Program-made: the position numbers and the translations under genes
Part shown: positions 51,408-62,257 of the stretch, in pieces
Layout: every line of letters begins with the position of its first letter
How positions within the stretch are numbered: the first letter of the stretch is position 1
The notes under the pieces: model-generated
What the model was told of the DNA's origin: nothing
The model's database searches: none
The model's input: the letters and a program-made list of their open reading frames with translations, nothing else
Assembly: GCA_934178555.1 (NCBI GenBank)
Contig: CAKPQL010000002.1
Location: forward strand, 1 to 64,000
Reading direction: 5' to 3'
Length of the DNA: 64,000 nucleotides
Origin: an uncultured Clostridia bacterium
GTDB lineage: Bacteria; Bacillota; Clostridia; TANB77; CAG-508

Positions 51408-52106
51408 ATGTCAATATATGCAATAGCAGACTTGCATTTATCGTTTGGAACCAATAAACCAATGGATATATTTGGAGAAAATTGGGGTAGGCATTGGGAA
51501 AAAATAAGAGAAGATTGGTTACAAAAAGTAAAAGAACAAGACTTGGTTCTGCTACCAGGGGATTTTTCGTGGGCTACATATTTAAAAGATACGTATGATG
51601 ATTTTAAATATTTAAGTGAATTACCAGGAAAAAAGATATTACTAAAGGGAAATCATGATTATTGGTGGACAACACTAAAATCAATGAGAGAATATATAAA
51701 AGAAAATAATTTTAAAGATATAGATTTTTTGTGCAATAATAGCTATTTATATGAAGACTACATAATTGCTGGGACAAGAGGTTGGCAATGGAATGACTCT
51801 GAGGAAGATTATAAATTGCTAAGAAGAGAATTATTAAGATTAGAGATGTCTCTAAAGGATGGTGTGGAAAAATTTGGTACAAATAAAAAAATAATAGTGT
51901 GCACACATTATCCTCCATTTAATACTACTAAAAATGCAGAATTGAATTACATAAATTTGATGAAACAATATAATGTAGAAAAATGCTTATATGGACATTT
52001 ACATAGTAATGCACATAAGGAGGCTATTCAAGGAATTATAGATGGAATAGACTTTAAATTAGTAAGTTGTGATTATACAAATTTTAAATTAGAAAAAATA
52101 TATTAA
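51408..52106 (+). CDS. Calcineurin-like metallophosphoesterase
   Basis: This 232-residue enzyme has all metal-binding motifs: DLHLS (Asp8, His10), PGDFSW, KGNHDYWW, CTHYPP and GHLHSNAH. It hydrolyses phosphoesters, but which is unknown. AGAGGTG precedes ATG 51408, and it is 13 nt from tsaD, so it is probably in the lysS-M50-tsaD unit. Confidence 0.9.
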   Translation: MSIYAIADLHLSFGTNKPMDIFGENWGRHWEKIREDWLQKVKEQDLVLLPGDFSWATYLKDTYDDFKYLSELPGKKILLKGNHDYWWTTLKSMREYIKENNFKDIDFLCNNSYLYEDYIIAGTRGWQWNDSEEDYKLLRRELLRLEMSLKDGVEKFGTNKKIIVCTHYPPFNTTKNAELNYINLMKQYNVEKCLYGHLHSNAHKEAIQGIIDGIDFKLVSCDYTNFKLEKIY

Positions 52107-52110
52107 AATA

Positions 52111-52139
52111 GTGACAATAAACTATATATTTGGTATAAT
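52111..52139 (+). promoter_or_regulatory. Promoter of the L,D-transpeptidase gene
   Basis: GTGACA (52111-52116) and TATAAT (52134-52139) have 17-nt spacing. The transcript leader would be about 108 nt. Confidence 0.65.
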
Positions 52140-52253
52140 TAAATCTAATAGGAAAATAACATAAAGAATAATAATGAATATAATAAAAGTGTATAAGCAA
52201 AGGCATTTTTTGCATATTAGAAATGCAAGAAATCAAGATAGGAGCAAAAAACA

Positions 52254-53237
52254 ATGGATAAAAAGAAAATAATTACAATTATTTCAATAGTTTTAACAAT
52301 ACTTATTATTGCTGCAGCTGCAGTATTGATAATAAATAAAAATAATAAAACTACTAAAACAGTTATAGCAGAAAATAGTATGTTAGATAACCAAATTGAA
52401 GAAACTACTGAGCCTACAGAATTACCAACACCAATAGAAGAAACTCCAAGTCCAGTACCTACAAGCACTCCAGTACCATCTGCACAAAAAAATAAATATT
52501 ATATAAAAGTAAATAATCAAATGAATACAGTAACAGTTTATACAAAAAATGAAAAAGGAGAATATACAGTGCCTGTAAAAGCAATGGTATGTTCAACAGG
52601 TTATGCATCTCCAAAAAACTCAAAATATCAAACTAAAGGTAAATGGACATGGGGAAAAATGTTTGGCGGAGTATATACACAATATGAAACACTCATAACT
52701 GGAAATATATTATTTCATTCAGTGCCATATTTGAAACAATATGATCATGGTTCGCTAGAATATTGGGCATATGATCAATTAGGTACTACATGCTCAGCAG
52801 GGTGCATTAGACTTACAGTTGCTGACTCAAAATGGATATATGATAATTGTGCTATAGGGACAACAGTTGAGTTTTATTCTAGTTCAAATCCTGGACCACT
52901 TGGAAAGCCTAGTGCAATGAAAATATCAAGTTATACAAAATATAGAGGTTGGGATCCAACAGATCCAAATCCAAATAATCCTTGGAGAAATGCAGTAATA
53001 GAGACACCAACACCAGAACCAACACCAATTACTCCAGAAACACCTACAATACCTAGCGAAGAGCCAACTAAAACACCAGAACCAACACCAGTTGTAACAC
53101 CAAGTTCAGAAATTATTGCAACACCAACAATAAAACCAACAGAAACGCCGGCAAGTACTCCTACACCAGCTGCTACCGCAATGCCACCTACTGTTGAAAC
53201 ACCTACAGTACCAACAGTAACACCAACAAGTATATAA
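52254..53237 (+). CDS. L,D-transpeptidase (YkuD) with Pro/Thr-rich tail
   Basis: This 327-residue enzyme cross-links peptidoglycan by 3-3 or other non-classical bonds. An N-terminal helix (7-27) anchors it. A Pro/Thr/Ser-rich spacer (~44-77) leads to the catalytic domain (~80-210), with the motif HG...S-AGCIR (His165, Ser181, Cys184, Arg186). The C-terminal ~80 residues are almost only Pro, Thr, Glu and Ser, a likely wall-spanning linker. GGAGCA lies 8 nt upstream. No terminator is seen before the downstream leader, so read-through is possible. Confidence 0.9.
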   Translation: MDKKKIITIISIVLTILIIAAAAVLIINKNNKTTKTVIAENSMLDNQIEETTEPTELPTPIEETPSPVPTSTPVPSAQKNKYYIKVNNQMNTVTVYTKNEKGEYTVPVKAMVCSTGYASPKNSKYQTKGKWTWGKMFGGVYTQYETLITGNILFHSVPYLKQYDHGSLEYWAYDQLGTTCSAGCIRLTVADSKWIYDNCAIGTTVEFYSSSNPGPLGKPSAMKISSYTKYRGWDPTDPNPNNPWRNAVIETPTPEPTPITPETPTIPSEEPTKTPEPTPVVTPSSEIIATPTIKPTETPASTPTPAATAMPPTVETPTVPTVTPTSI

Positions 53238-53342
53238 AAACATATTAATATATTTATTGTAAATAACGTAGTGGTCGATGTTCTCAACGATTAAATTTGC
53301 ACAACGTGCTCTAACAAATAAAAAACAAAGGAGAAACAAATT

Positions 53343-53420
<78 letters not shown>

Positions 53421-53452
53421 ACTAGTAAACAAAAATAAAGAAAAACATAGAT

Positions 53453-53504
53453 AACACAATATTCTATGTGTATTTTTAATATGCATAAAATATTGTGTTT
53501 TTTT
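53453..53504 (+). terminator. Intrinsic terminator between leader and surface-protein gene
   Basis: AACACAATATT (53453-53463) pairs with AATATTGTGTT (53489-53499), with inner TATG/CATA, and seven T follow. The TAA of one leader frame (53452-53454) overlaps the stem base. Without antitermination it would cut expression of the gene at 53635. Confidence 0.85.
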
Positions 53505-53634
53505 AATATCACAAAATATCACATTGCAACATACAAAACAAAAAAATTGCAAAAAACCTTAAACGCGGCAAATATGAAAATGACAAGGGGGCGGCGTCCT
53601 CAACGACCCACAAATAAAACAAAGGAGAAAACTA

Positions 53635-55656
53635 ATGAATATACAACCTAAAAATTTCAAGATAAAATCAATAATAACAATAACTATAGCAATAATATTG
53701 TTACTATTATTAATATTTTCGGAAGATATAATTAAAATGCAAAATAAAAACAAAATAGGATTATCCGAGAGTTCGTCATTTGAAACAATACCCAATGAGC
53801 CTAATATACCTAGAATTTCAGCAGGAATGATACCAATTAAATGGAATGGAAACTATTGGATAATAACAACACAAGATGATAAAGAGTGGTATGATTATTC
53901 TACTGGAAAACTTGCTTATATGATGCTAAATGATGGAACATATCAAAGTGAATTATTACGAGATATGGAAGATAAAAAATTAGCAGAAGATAATATAGGA
54001 GTTCCAATAGGAGAAAGTCAACTTGGAACAATATTTGCGTGGTTACCAAGATATGCATATAAAGAGAGTGGAGAAATAAAATATGCTCCAAGTGAAATGC
54101 AACCAGGTGGCGAATGGCTTGTGCCACAAATGTTTGTATATAGTGTAACAGATGAAACCAAACCAGACTTTTCATTAGGAGGAGTATGGATACAGAAAAA
54201 TGATGATATAGAATATGCAAATAAATTAACGGAAATGAAAAAAGAAGAAGGAAGATATGGATTTTTAGCAAATACAAAAGCTATGAAGATAATATCAGAA
54301 GAGGCAACAACAATTCAGAAATATATTGTAGATGAAGGCGTCCCAGAAGACCAGTTTGCTGACCTTACAAGCACTAGTAGAATAATATTAAAAATAGTAG
54401 ATACAACAAAATATGAACCAATAAAAGCAAATGTACAGTATAATGCTATAGATTCAAAAATAGAAATAAGAGTAACATATAGTAAGAATGGAATAAATAA
54501 AATATTAGATGAATATGGAAATGAAATGACTTATACAGAAAAAGATGGAATGATATTGGCCGATACAGGGGATAAAGGATTGGCAAAAGGAACATACTAT
54601 TTTACAATAATAGATAACGAAGAAAATAAAAAAGAATTAAATATAGATGTAATAGTGGACAGCTTATTTAAAATAGCATATATAAATGGAATAGATAATA
54701 TGAATATAGATAAAACATATGCAAAAACACAAGAAACAAAAACAACAGCAGAAAACACCTTATTAAATCAAATAACAGCAATAGATACTTCTACAACATA
54801 TAGTAGAGCCATCAAAGATGGTAATAATGCAATAACAGCAATTGGAGAAGAAACACGTGGTAGTGAAGATGAGCAAATATACTTGTATGGAAAATATAAG
54901 GTAAATGAAAAAAATACTTATTCATTAAGTAAGTCAACAACGAATACTACTAGAATGTTTAGATGGAGCGGAGAAAATCAAAATTATGGTTGGAAATCGT
55001 ATTCGTTTGATAGTTCAAGTGGAAAAGTAACTTTTTCTAATTGGAGTAGTCCAACAACAGCTTCTACTTCAATAACCTTATATTCTGTTTCTGGATTGTC
55101 GACAAGAAAGAGCGCTACAACGAATTCAACAATTAGTTCTTTTTATCAGTATGATAATCAGGGAACGGAACATATAGTGAACACGGTATATTGTAAATAT
55201 AATGTATATACATGGAATATTAATAAAAAGACTACATATTCACGAGGAAATTTTATAGAATATATATCTGGTACTATAGATCAATATCCAAATAATGATC
55301 GTTCTGGTTCATACTGGTATGTTAGAAATAATCTTATGAAAAAATACAAACTATACAAATATGATGAAAACTTAAACTTAAAAAGTACATATAATGTAGA
55401 TACAAAAGAGATAACAACAATACCAATAGATATTTCTTACAAAGGAAATAATAAAGTAAAACTTACATTAACTACATCTGGCTCAACATATAAAACATAC
55501 ATATCAAATGATAATTCAACATGGCAAGAAATAACAGATATAACGTCTGGAATACCAAAAGAATTAAATGTAGATGGATGGGATAAACTATACATAAAAA
55601 TAGAAACAAATACAAGTAGAATAGATAATATAGATGTGACATATTATAAAGATTAA
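53635..55656 (+). CDS. Large secreted or membrane-anchored surface protein, function unknown
   Basis: This 673-residue protein has a basic start and one hydrophobic helix (about 12-28) without clear cleavage site, so it is probably exported with an N-terminal anchor. The first outside block (~60-150) reads GMIPIKWNGNYW, KEWYDYSTGK and FAWLPRYAYK, a pattern seen repeatedly in large clostridial surface proteins. Then come bacterial Ig-like strands (~235-330), a Ser/Thr/Tyr-rich region (~370-560) and a final beta-rich domain. No enzyme motif or sorting signal is seen. AAAGGAG (53621-53627) supports ATG 53635. The upstream (CA)n leader and terminator suggest variable expression. Confidence 0.75.
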   Translation: MNIQPKNFKIKSIITITIAIILLLLLIFSEDIIKMQNKNKIGLSESSSFETIPNEPNIPRISAGMIPIKWNGNYWIITTQDDKEWYDYSTGKLAYMMLNDGTYQSELLRDMEDKKLAEDNIGVPIGESQLGTIFAWLPRYAYKESGEIKYAPSEMQPGGEWLVPQMFVYSVTDETKPDFSLGGVWIQKNDDIEYANKLTEMKKEEGRYGFLANTKAMKIISEEATTIQKYIVDEGVPEDQFADLTSTSRIILKIVDTTKYEPIKANVQYNAIDSKIEIRVTYSKNGINKILDEYGNEMTYTEKDGMILADTGDKGLAKGTYYFTIIDNEENKKELNIDVIVDSLFKIAYINGIDNMNIDKTYAKTQETKTTAENTLLNQITAIDTSTTYSRAIKDGNNAITAIGEETRGSEDEQIYLYGKYKVNEKNTYSLSKSTTNTTRMFRWSGENQNYGWKSYSFDSSSGKVTFSNWSSPTTASTSITLYSVSGLSTRKSATTNSTISSFYQYDNQGTEHIVNTVYCKYNVYTWNINKKTTYSRGNFIEYISGTIDQYPNNDRSGSYWYVRNNLMKKYKLYKYDENLNLKSTYNVDTKEITTIPIDISYKGNNKVKLTLTTSGSTYKTYISNDNSTWQEITDITSGIPKELNVDGWDKLYIKIETNTSRIDNIDVTYYKD

Positions 55657-55714
55657 TAAAAAATCTAAATATATTTCTATTGAATGCAGGTAGAACTCAT
55701 TAAAGTTAAAAATA

Positions 55715-55757
55715 GGGTATAATTAAAATATTAATTCTAATTATACTCTCTTTTTGT
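55715..55757 (+). terminator. Terminator after the surface-protein gene
   Basis: GTATAATTA (55717-55725) pairs with TAATTATAC (55738-55746), followed by a T-rich stretch. Confidence 0.75.
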
Positions 55758-55797
55758 GCATTTTTCCTAATGCATAAAAATATTTTAGCAAAAGGTA

Positions 55798-55824
55798 TTG
55801 ACAATTGCTAAAAATGGATATAAT
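55798..55824 (+). promoter_or_regulatory. Heat-shock operon promoter
   Basis: TTGACA (55798-55803) and TATAAT (55819-55824) are perfect boxes with short 15-nt spacing. The CIRCE operator begins 10 nt downstream. Confidence 0.75.
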
Positions 55825-55833
55825 ATATATACG

Positions 55834-55860
55834 TTAGCAATCCAAAAACACAAGTGCTAA
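55834..55860. promoter_or_regulatory. CIRCE operator (HrcA binding site)
   Basis: TTAGCAATC-N9-AAGTGCTAA matches the CIRCE consensus TTAGCACTC-N9-GAGTGCTAA at 16 of 18 arm positions. It overlaps the transcription start area, so HrcA encoded just downstream should repress the whole operon. Confidence 0.95.
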
Positions 55861-55874
55861 CAAGAGGTGAAAAA

Positions 55875-56915
55875 ATGCTTGATTCAAGAAAGAAAAAAGT
55901 ATTACAAGCAATAATTGAAGAATATATTAATACAGCTGAACCAGTAAGCTCTGCAGCAATAACTGTTAATCATGGATTGAATTGCAGTAGTGCAACAATA
56001 AGAAATGATATGGCAGAATTAGAAAGAGAAGGTTATTTAGATAAACCACATACTTCTGCAGGAAGAGTTCCTTCAGAAAAGGGATATAGGTTCTATGTAG
56101 ATGAATTAGTTAATGACGAGAATATTAGTTTAGATGAAATTCAATTTATAAAATCAAAATTAGAAACAAAAGTGAATGAAATTGAAGAACTAACAAAAAT
56201 AACTACAAATACTATATCTGAATTAACTCATTATGCAACTGTTGCAATAGGTCCAAGAACGATGGAACAAACAATAGAAGATATAAAGTTTGTTTTACTG
56301 GGAAGTAAAGTGTTAATGGCAGTTATATTAACCAATTCTGGAGCAATAAAAGAATCAATAATAAAATTTGATGAAGATATTACCAATAGTCAAGTAGAAA
56401 ATCTTAATTTTATATTTAATAATAAATTAAGAGGAAAACCATTAGGCAAAATAGATAAGCCAATGGAAGAATATATTTCATCAGAAATGAGTAATCAAGT
56501 AAATGTTATAAAACCAATAATAGCACAGATGAATAAAGCAATAGGAGAAACGGAACAATTATACTTAGAGGGAGCAAGCAAAGTTTTTGATTTCCCAGAA
56601 TTTAATAAAATAGATACTGCTAGAAACTTTTTAAATATACTAGATACTAAAGAGATGGTTATAGATTTATTAAATAATGGATTTGCAAAAGATATTAATG
56701 TATATATTGGTGATGAAAACAGTAGTGATGAATTAAAAGATTTTAGTGTTGTAACATTTAAACACACAGTTGGAAATATAGATTTGGGAACTATAGGTAT
56801 TATAGGACCTAAAAGAATGGATTATTCAAAAGTTATATCAGTAATGAAATATATTAGTAAAAACTTAAATGAACAATTAAAGAAATATAATGAGGAGGAA
56901 AATGATGATGGATGA
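55875..56915 (+). CDS. hrcA: Heat-inducible transcription repressor HrcA
   Basis: HrcA binds CIRCE and represses heat-shock genes; GroEL keeps it active. The 346-residue protein has an N-terminal winged-helix domain with SSATIRNDMAELEREGYL (~38-55) and the TSAGRVPSEKGYRFYVD segment. A GAF-like C-terminal part follows. ATG 55875 is preceded by AGAGGTG; the reading from 55854 overlaps CIRCE. It heads hrcA-grpE-dnaK-dnaJ and should regulate itself. Confidence 0.96.
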   Translation: MLDSRKKKVLQAIIEEYINTAEPVSSAAITVNHGLNCSSATIRNDMAELEREGYLDKPHTSAGRVPSEKGYRFYVDELVNDENISLDEIQFIKSKLETKVNEIEELTKITTNTISELTHYATVAIGPRTMEQTIEDIKFVLLGSKVLMAVILTNSGAIKESIIKFDEDITNSQVENLNFIFNNKLRGKPLGKIDKPMEEYISSEMSNQVNVIKPIIAQMNKAIGETEQLYLEGASKVFDFPEFNKIDTARNFLNILDTKEMVIDLLNNGFAKDINVYIGDENSSDELKDFSVVTFKHTVGNIDLGTIGIIGPKRMDYSKVISVMKYISKNLNEQLKKYNEEENDDG

Positions 56916-57381
56916 AGAAAATAAGGAAGAGTTAAAAGAAGAGCCTAAAATTGATGAAAAGCAAAAGGAAATTGATGAATTAACAGATAGGTACAAAAGA
57001 ATATTGGCGGAATTTGAAAACTATAAAAAAAGAAGTGCAAAAGAAAGAGAAAACTTATATAATTCACTATTGTCAGATATAATAACTCCAATGTTACCAG
57101 TATTAGATAATTTAGAAAAAGCAACAGATGCAAAAACAGAAGATAATGCATATAAAGAAGGAATAAATTTAGTATTAAAGCAATTTAAAGATGTATTAAA
57201 TTCATTAGGAGTAAAAGAAATAGAAGCACTAGGACAAAGTTTTGATCCAGAAGTTCATGAAGCAGTAACAAGCATTCAAGATGAAAGTCTAGGAGAAAAA
57301 GAAGTTAAAGAAGTATTAAGAAAAGGCTACAAAATAGGCACAAAAGTAATTAGGCATGCAATGGTAGTTGTAGCCAACTAA
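56905..57381 (+). CDS. grpE: Nucleotide exchange factor GrpE
   Basis: GrpE releases ADP from DnaK. The 158-residue protein has an acidic N-terminus, long helix (~20-75), FENYKKRSAKERE, and a beta domain with FDPEVHEAV and GYKIGTKVIRHAMVVV at the end. Three ATG codons follow AGGAGG (56893-56898) in a row; the one at 56905 has 6-nt spacing. The start overlaps the end of hrcA, so they are coupled. Confidence 0.95.
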   Translation: MMDEENKEELKEEPKIDEKQKEIDELTDRYKRILAEFENYKKRSAKERENLYNSLLSDIITPMLPVLDNLEKATDAKTEDNAYKEGINLVLKQFKDVLNSLGVKEIEALGQSFDPEVHEAVTSIQDESLGEKEVKEVLRKGYKIGTKVIRHAMVVVAN

Positions 57382-57404
57382 TTTGTTATTAATTTTTAAT
57401 ATAA

Positions 57405-59279
<1,875 letters not shown>

Positions 59280-59353
59280 TTTTTCTTATATATTTATTTA
59301 ATAAATTATGTTATATGCATTTGAACTTAATTTATATAAAGAGGTAAAAAGGA

Positions 59354-60505
59354 ATGGCGGAGCAAAAAAGAGATTATTATGAAGTTTTAGGCGTTAATAA
59401 AAATGCAACAGATGAAGAATTAAAAAAAGCCTATAGGCAACTGGCAAAGAAATATCATCCAGATGCTAACCCAGATAATCCAAAAGAAGCAGAGGCAAAA
59501 TTTAAAGAAATATCAGAAGCATACGAAGTGTTATCAGATAAGCAAAAAAGAGCTATGTATGACCAATTTGGACATGATGGACCACAAGGGTTTGGCGGAG
59601 GAAATCCAGGAGGTGGATATTATTCATATTCTACTTCTGGTTTCGACGGATTTGATGATTTAGGAGATATATTTTCTTCATTTTTTGGTGGAGGATTTGG
59701 AGGAAAATCATCAAGAGCAAATCCTAATGCAGCAACAAAGGGTACAGATTTAAGGTATAATATGGATATTACATTTGAAGAGTCATATTTAGGAGTGGAA
59801 AAAGAAATTGTTATAAATAAATATGATGAATGCTCTACATGTCATGGAAAAAAAGCAAAACCAGGTACAAAAGTTGAAACTTGTACTATGTGTGGTGGAA
59901 CTGGTCAAATAAAGCAAAATGTAACAATATTAATGGGAATGCAAATGCAAACAACTAAAACTTGTCCTCAATGTAATGGAGAAGGAAAAATCATAAAAGA
60001 GCCTTGTCCAGACTGCAAAGGAAAAGGAAAAATAAAAAAACAAATAAAAATAAAAGTAAAAATCCCAGCAGGTATAGATGATAACCAAATGGTAGTTTTA
60101 AGAGGTGAAGGAGAGCCAGGAACCAATGGAGGTCCTAAAGGGGATTTGTATGTGGTAGTGCATGTAAAGAAACATAGTATCTTTACAAGAAAAGGAGACC
60201 ATGTATTATGTGATATTCCTATAACTTTTACTCAAGCTACTTTAGGTGCAGAAATAGAAGTACCGATGGTTGATGGAAAAAAAGAAAAATATAAAATTCC
60301 AGAGGGAACACAAACAGGAACTCAGTTTACACTAAGAGGAAAAGGCTTTCAGAGTAGAAATAGAAGTTGGGATGGAGATTATATATTTACGGTAATTGTA
60401 CAGACACCAAAACGACTAACTTCAGAACAAAGAGATTTGTTAGTAAAATTGGCAAAAACAATGAGCGAGCAACCACCAATAAAGAAAAAGGGGTTATTTG
60501 GATAA
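59354..60505 (+). CDS. dnaJ: Chaperone protein DnaJ (Hsp40)
   Basis: DnaJ delivers substrates to DnaK and triggers its ATPase. The 383-residue protein has a J domain with the HPD motif (35-37), a Gly/Phe-rich linker (~76-130) and a zinc domain with four CxxC repeats: CSTC, CTMC, CPQC and CPDC. The first repeat lacks its usual final Gly. Two C-terminal substrate-binding domains follow. It is the last gene of the operon, ending in a strong terminator. Confidence 0.97.
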   Translation: MAEQKRDYYEVLGVNKNATDEELKKAYRQLAKKYHPDANPDNPKEAEAKFKEISEAYEVLSDKQKRAMYDQFGHDGPQGFGGGNPGGGYYSYSTSGFDGFDDLGDIFSSFFGGGFGGKSSRANPNAATKGTDLRYNMDITFEESYLGVEKEIVINKYDECSTCHGKKAKPGTKVETCTMCGGTGQIKQNVTILMGMQMQTTKTCPQCNGEGKIIKEPCPDCKGKGKIKKQIKIKVKIPAGIDDNQMVVLRGEGEPGTNGGPKGDLYVVVHVKKHSIFTRKGDHVLCDIPITFTQATLGAEIEVPMVDGKKEKYKIPEGTQTGTQFTLRGKGFQSRNRSWDGDYIFTVIVQTPKRLTSEQRDLLVKLAKTMSEQPPIKKKGLFG

Positions 60506-60548
60506 AACAAAGAGACACATTTTTTCAAAAAATGTGTCTCTTTGTTTT
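60504..60548. terminator. Strong bidirectional terminator
   Basis: A nearly perfect 20-bp stem, AAAACAAAGAGACACATTTT with its mirror, closes on a short loop. It ends dnaJ transcription and also the converging minus-strand DUF368 gene. Confidence 0.95.
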
Positions 60549-60553
60549 ATATA

Positions 60554-61349
60554 TTATTTTATTAAAGATATTTTATAAGACAAGAACAAGCTGCCAATAA
60601 ATAATAATATTGATACAATTCCTTCAAGTCCTATACTAAATCCAGGAAATAGAATAAAAATAGAACCTAATGTGAATCCAGCAATTGCATAGTATGTATA
60701 TTGAGAGCAATGTTTTAGTAATAATTGGATAATCTTTAGAAATATTAATCCTCCTATAACAACTCCAACAGCGATAGGGAAAAGTATTGAAAGGTTTATA
60801 GTGGAGATTGCACTAAGATATATATCATATATTCCAAATAACATAAGTATTACAGTACTGCTAACTCCAGGTATTACAATGCCAGCAGACATAAAAAATC
60901 CTGCACTAATAAGTCTACTATATGATAATTCTGATGTATAAGAATTATATGATGTAGATTCAAATGCTACAAGAAATAAACTTAAAAATAAGGTAAATAA
61001 CAAAATGATAATACTAGTTAAATTAAACTTTTTAGTGTTTTGTTTTAATAAAGATGGAATTCCACCAATAATAAATCCAATTATACAAAAACAAGTTTGC
61101 ATATGGAAAGAATCAAAAAGAAATTTTAGTATATTTCCGAATAATATTATACCTACAAAAACTCCAATAATAATTGGTAGTAAGAAGAATAGATTTTTCT
61201 TATAATCATTAAAAAAATTTAAAATTGAATCTATAAGTTTTTCATAAATGCCAAATATAACGCAAAAAACGCCACTGCTTATGCCGTGGAAGTATTGCTC
61301 CAGAACCTATAAAAATACCTTTTATGAATTGTAGTAAATTATATTTCAT
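60554..61349 (-). pseudogene. DUF368 family membrane protein, frameshifted
   Basis: Read from ATG 61349, the protein begins NLLQFIKGIFIGSGAILP and then loses frame. Removing one base (the extra G on the plus strand near 61286) restores GISSGVFCVIFGIYEKLI and joins the remaining 182 residues that start at 61102. Those contain SAGIVIPGVSSTVILMLFGIY, the DUF368 hallmark, in an internal repeat of the first half. The full protein would be about 264 residues with eight helices. DUF368 proteins are undecaprenyl-phosphate or lipid translocase candidates. A seven-G run precedes the start (61354-61360). The lesion may be real or an error. Confidence 0.8.
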
Positions 61350-61452
61350 ATAACCCCCCCAATGATGTATTATTATATTTTATTATTTTTTTAAATTAAT
61401 ATACCTAAAAATTTATATTGACAAATAACAAAAAATATCGTATTATGTAGAA

Positions 61453-61550
61453 AATAGAGTAGAAAACAATAGTTAAGGACTACTAAACGGGAAGTTGTTA
61501 GTAGGAGAAAAAATACTTATTTTGCTTATTAGTTTTCGCATTCCGCTATT
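61453..61550 (+). promoter_or_regulatory. Tetrahydrofolate (THF) riboswitch
   Basis: The 98-nt element has the outer stem AATAG/CTATT and an adjoining GAAAAC/GTTTTC stem. It has the conserved pieces GAGTAG, GTTAAG, ACGGGAAGTTG and CGCATTCCGCT in THF-riboswitch order, plus the CTACTAA/TTAGTAG hairpin between them. It lies directly upstream of a terminator and a FolT-like gene, the usual place for this class. Folate binding should favour termination and reduce uptake. The match was made by eye from memory of the consensus. Confidence 0.85.
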
Positions 61551-61581
61551 AGTAAAAAGAAAGATAATAAAGAATATTGCA

Positions 61582-61630
61582 AACTTCTTTCTTAAAAGGT
61601 GGAAATCTATTTAAAAGAAAGGGGTTTTTT
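61582..61630 (+). terminator. Riboswitch expression platform (terminator overlapping the ribosome binding site)
   Basis: AACTTCTTTCTTAAA pairs with TTTA-AAGAAAGGGGTT, then six T. The right arm contains the AAAGGGG Shine-Dalgarno (61618-61624) of folT, so both termination and translation block are possible. Confidence 0.8.
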
Positions 61631-61633
61631 ATT

Positions 61634-62159
61634 ATGTCAAAAATTAAAAAAATTGTATTATCAGCTATGTTTCTTGCATTATTGCTTGTACTTTCAAGGT
61701 TTTTATCAATTAAAACACAACTATTGGTAATAAGTTTTAGCTTTATACCAATAATGTTGTCAGCTAATTTACTTCGGACCTAAATATAGTACAATTATAG
61801 CAGCATTGGGAGATTTGATCGGAGCATTACTATTTCCATTTGGCTCATATTTTCCAGGATTTACACTAAGTGCAGCTTTAACTGGACTTATACATGGAGT
61901 ATTTTTATATGAAAGCCCAGAAAAACCAATGAATGACGGAAAATTTTTAGTACGAGTTATAATTAGTAGTGTATTAGCTTTAGGAGGAGTAAGCATACTA
62001 TTAACATCATTATGGTTAAATATTCTTTATGGTTCTGCATATACAGCAGTACTTGCAACAAGAGTAGTACCACAAGTTGTAATGCTTCCAATACAAGTTG
62101 TTATTATATTTGCTTTAAGAAAGTTATTAAAACCAGCAGTAAAAAAATATTTGTATTAG
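61634..62159 (+). pseudogene. folT: ECF transporter S component, FolT-like, frameshifted
   Basis: The S component binds folate in the membrane and docks on the EcfA/EcfT module. ATG 61634 follows AAAGGGG. The first 47 residues (MSKIKKIVLSAMFLALLLV..., six-helix start) run in frame, then an extra C at 61775 breaks it. Dropping that base joins SANLL to GPKYSTIIAALGDLIGALLF and the conserved FPFGSYFPGFTLSAALTGLIHG, giving about 165 residues. The THF riboswitch upstream and folC downstream support folate as substrate. Either true pseudogene or sequence error. Confidence 0.85.
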
Positions 62160-62200
62160 TAAAAAAATAGTATTAAGCAACGCTTATGTTGTTAAAAAAA

Positions 62201-62225
62201 TAGGGCGCTTTAAAAGCGCCCTATA
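62201..62225 (+). terminator. G+C-rich palindromic hairpin between folT and ecfA
   Basis: ATAGGGCGCTTT and AAAGCGCCCTAT form a perfect 12-bp arm pair. There is no T run, so it may be an RNA stability or partial-termination element within the operon. Confidence 0.5.
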
Positions 62226-62257
62226 AAGTATTAAATAATTTATGAAGGAAATAAAAG

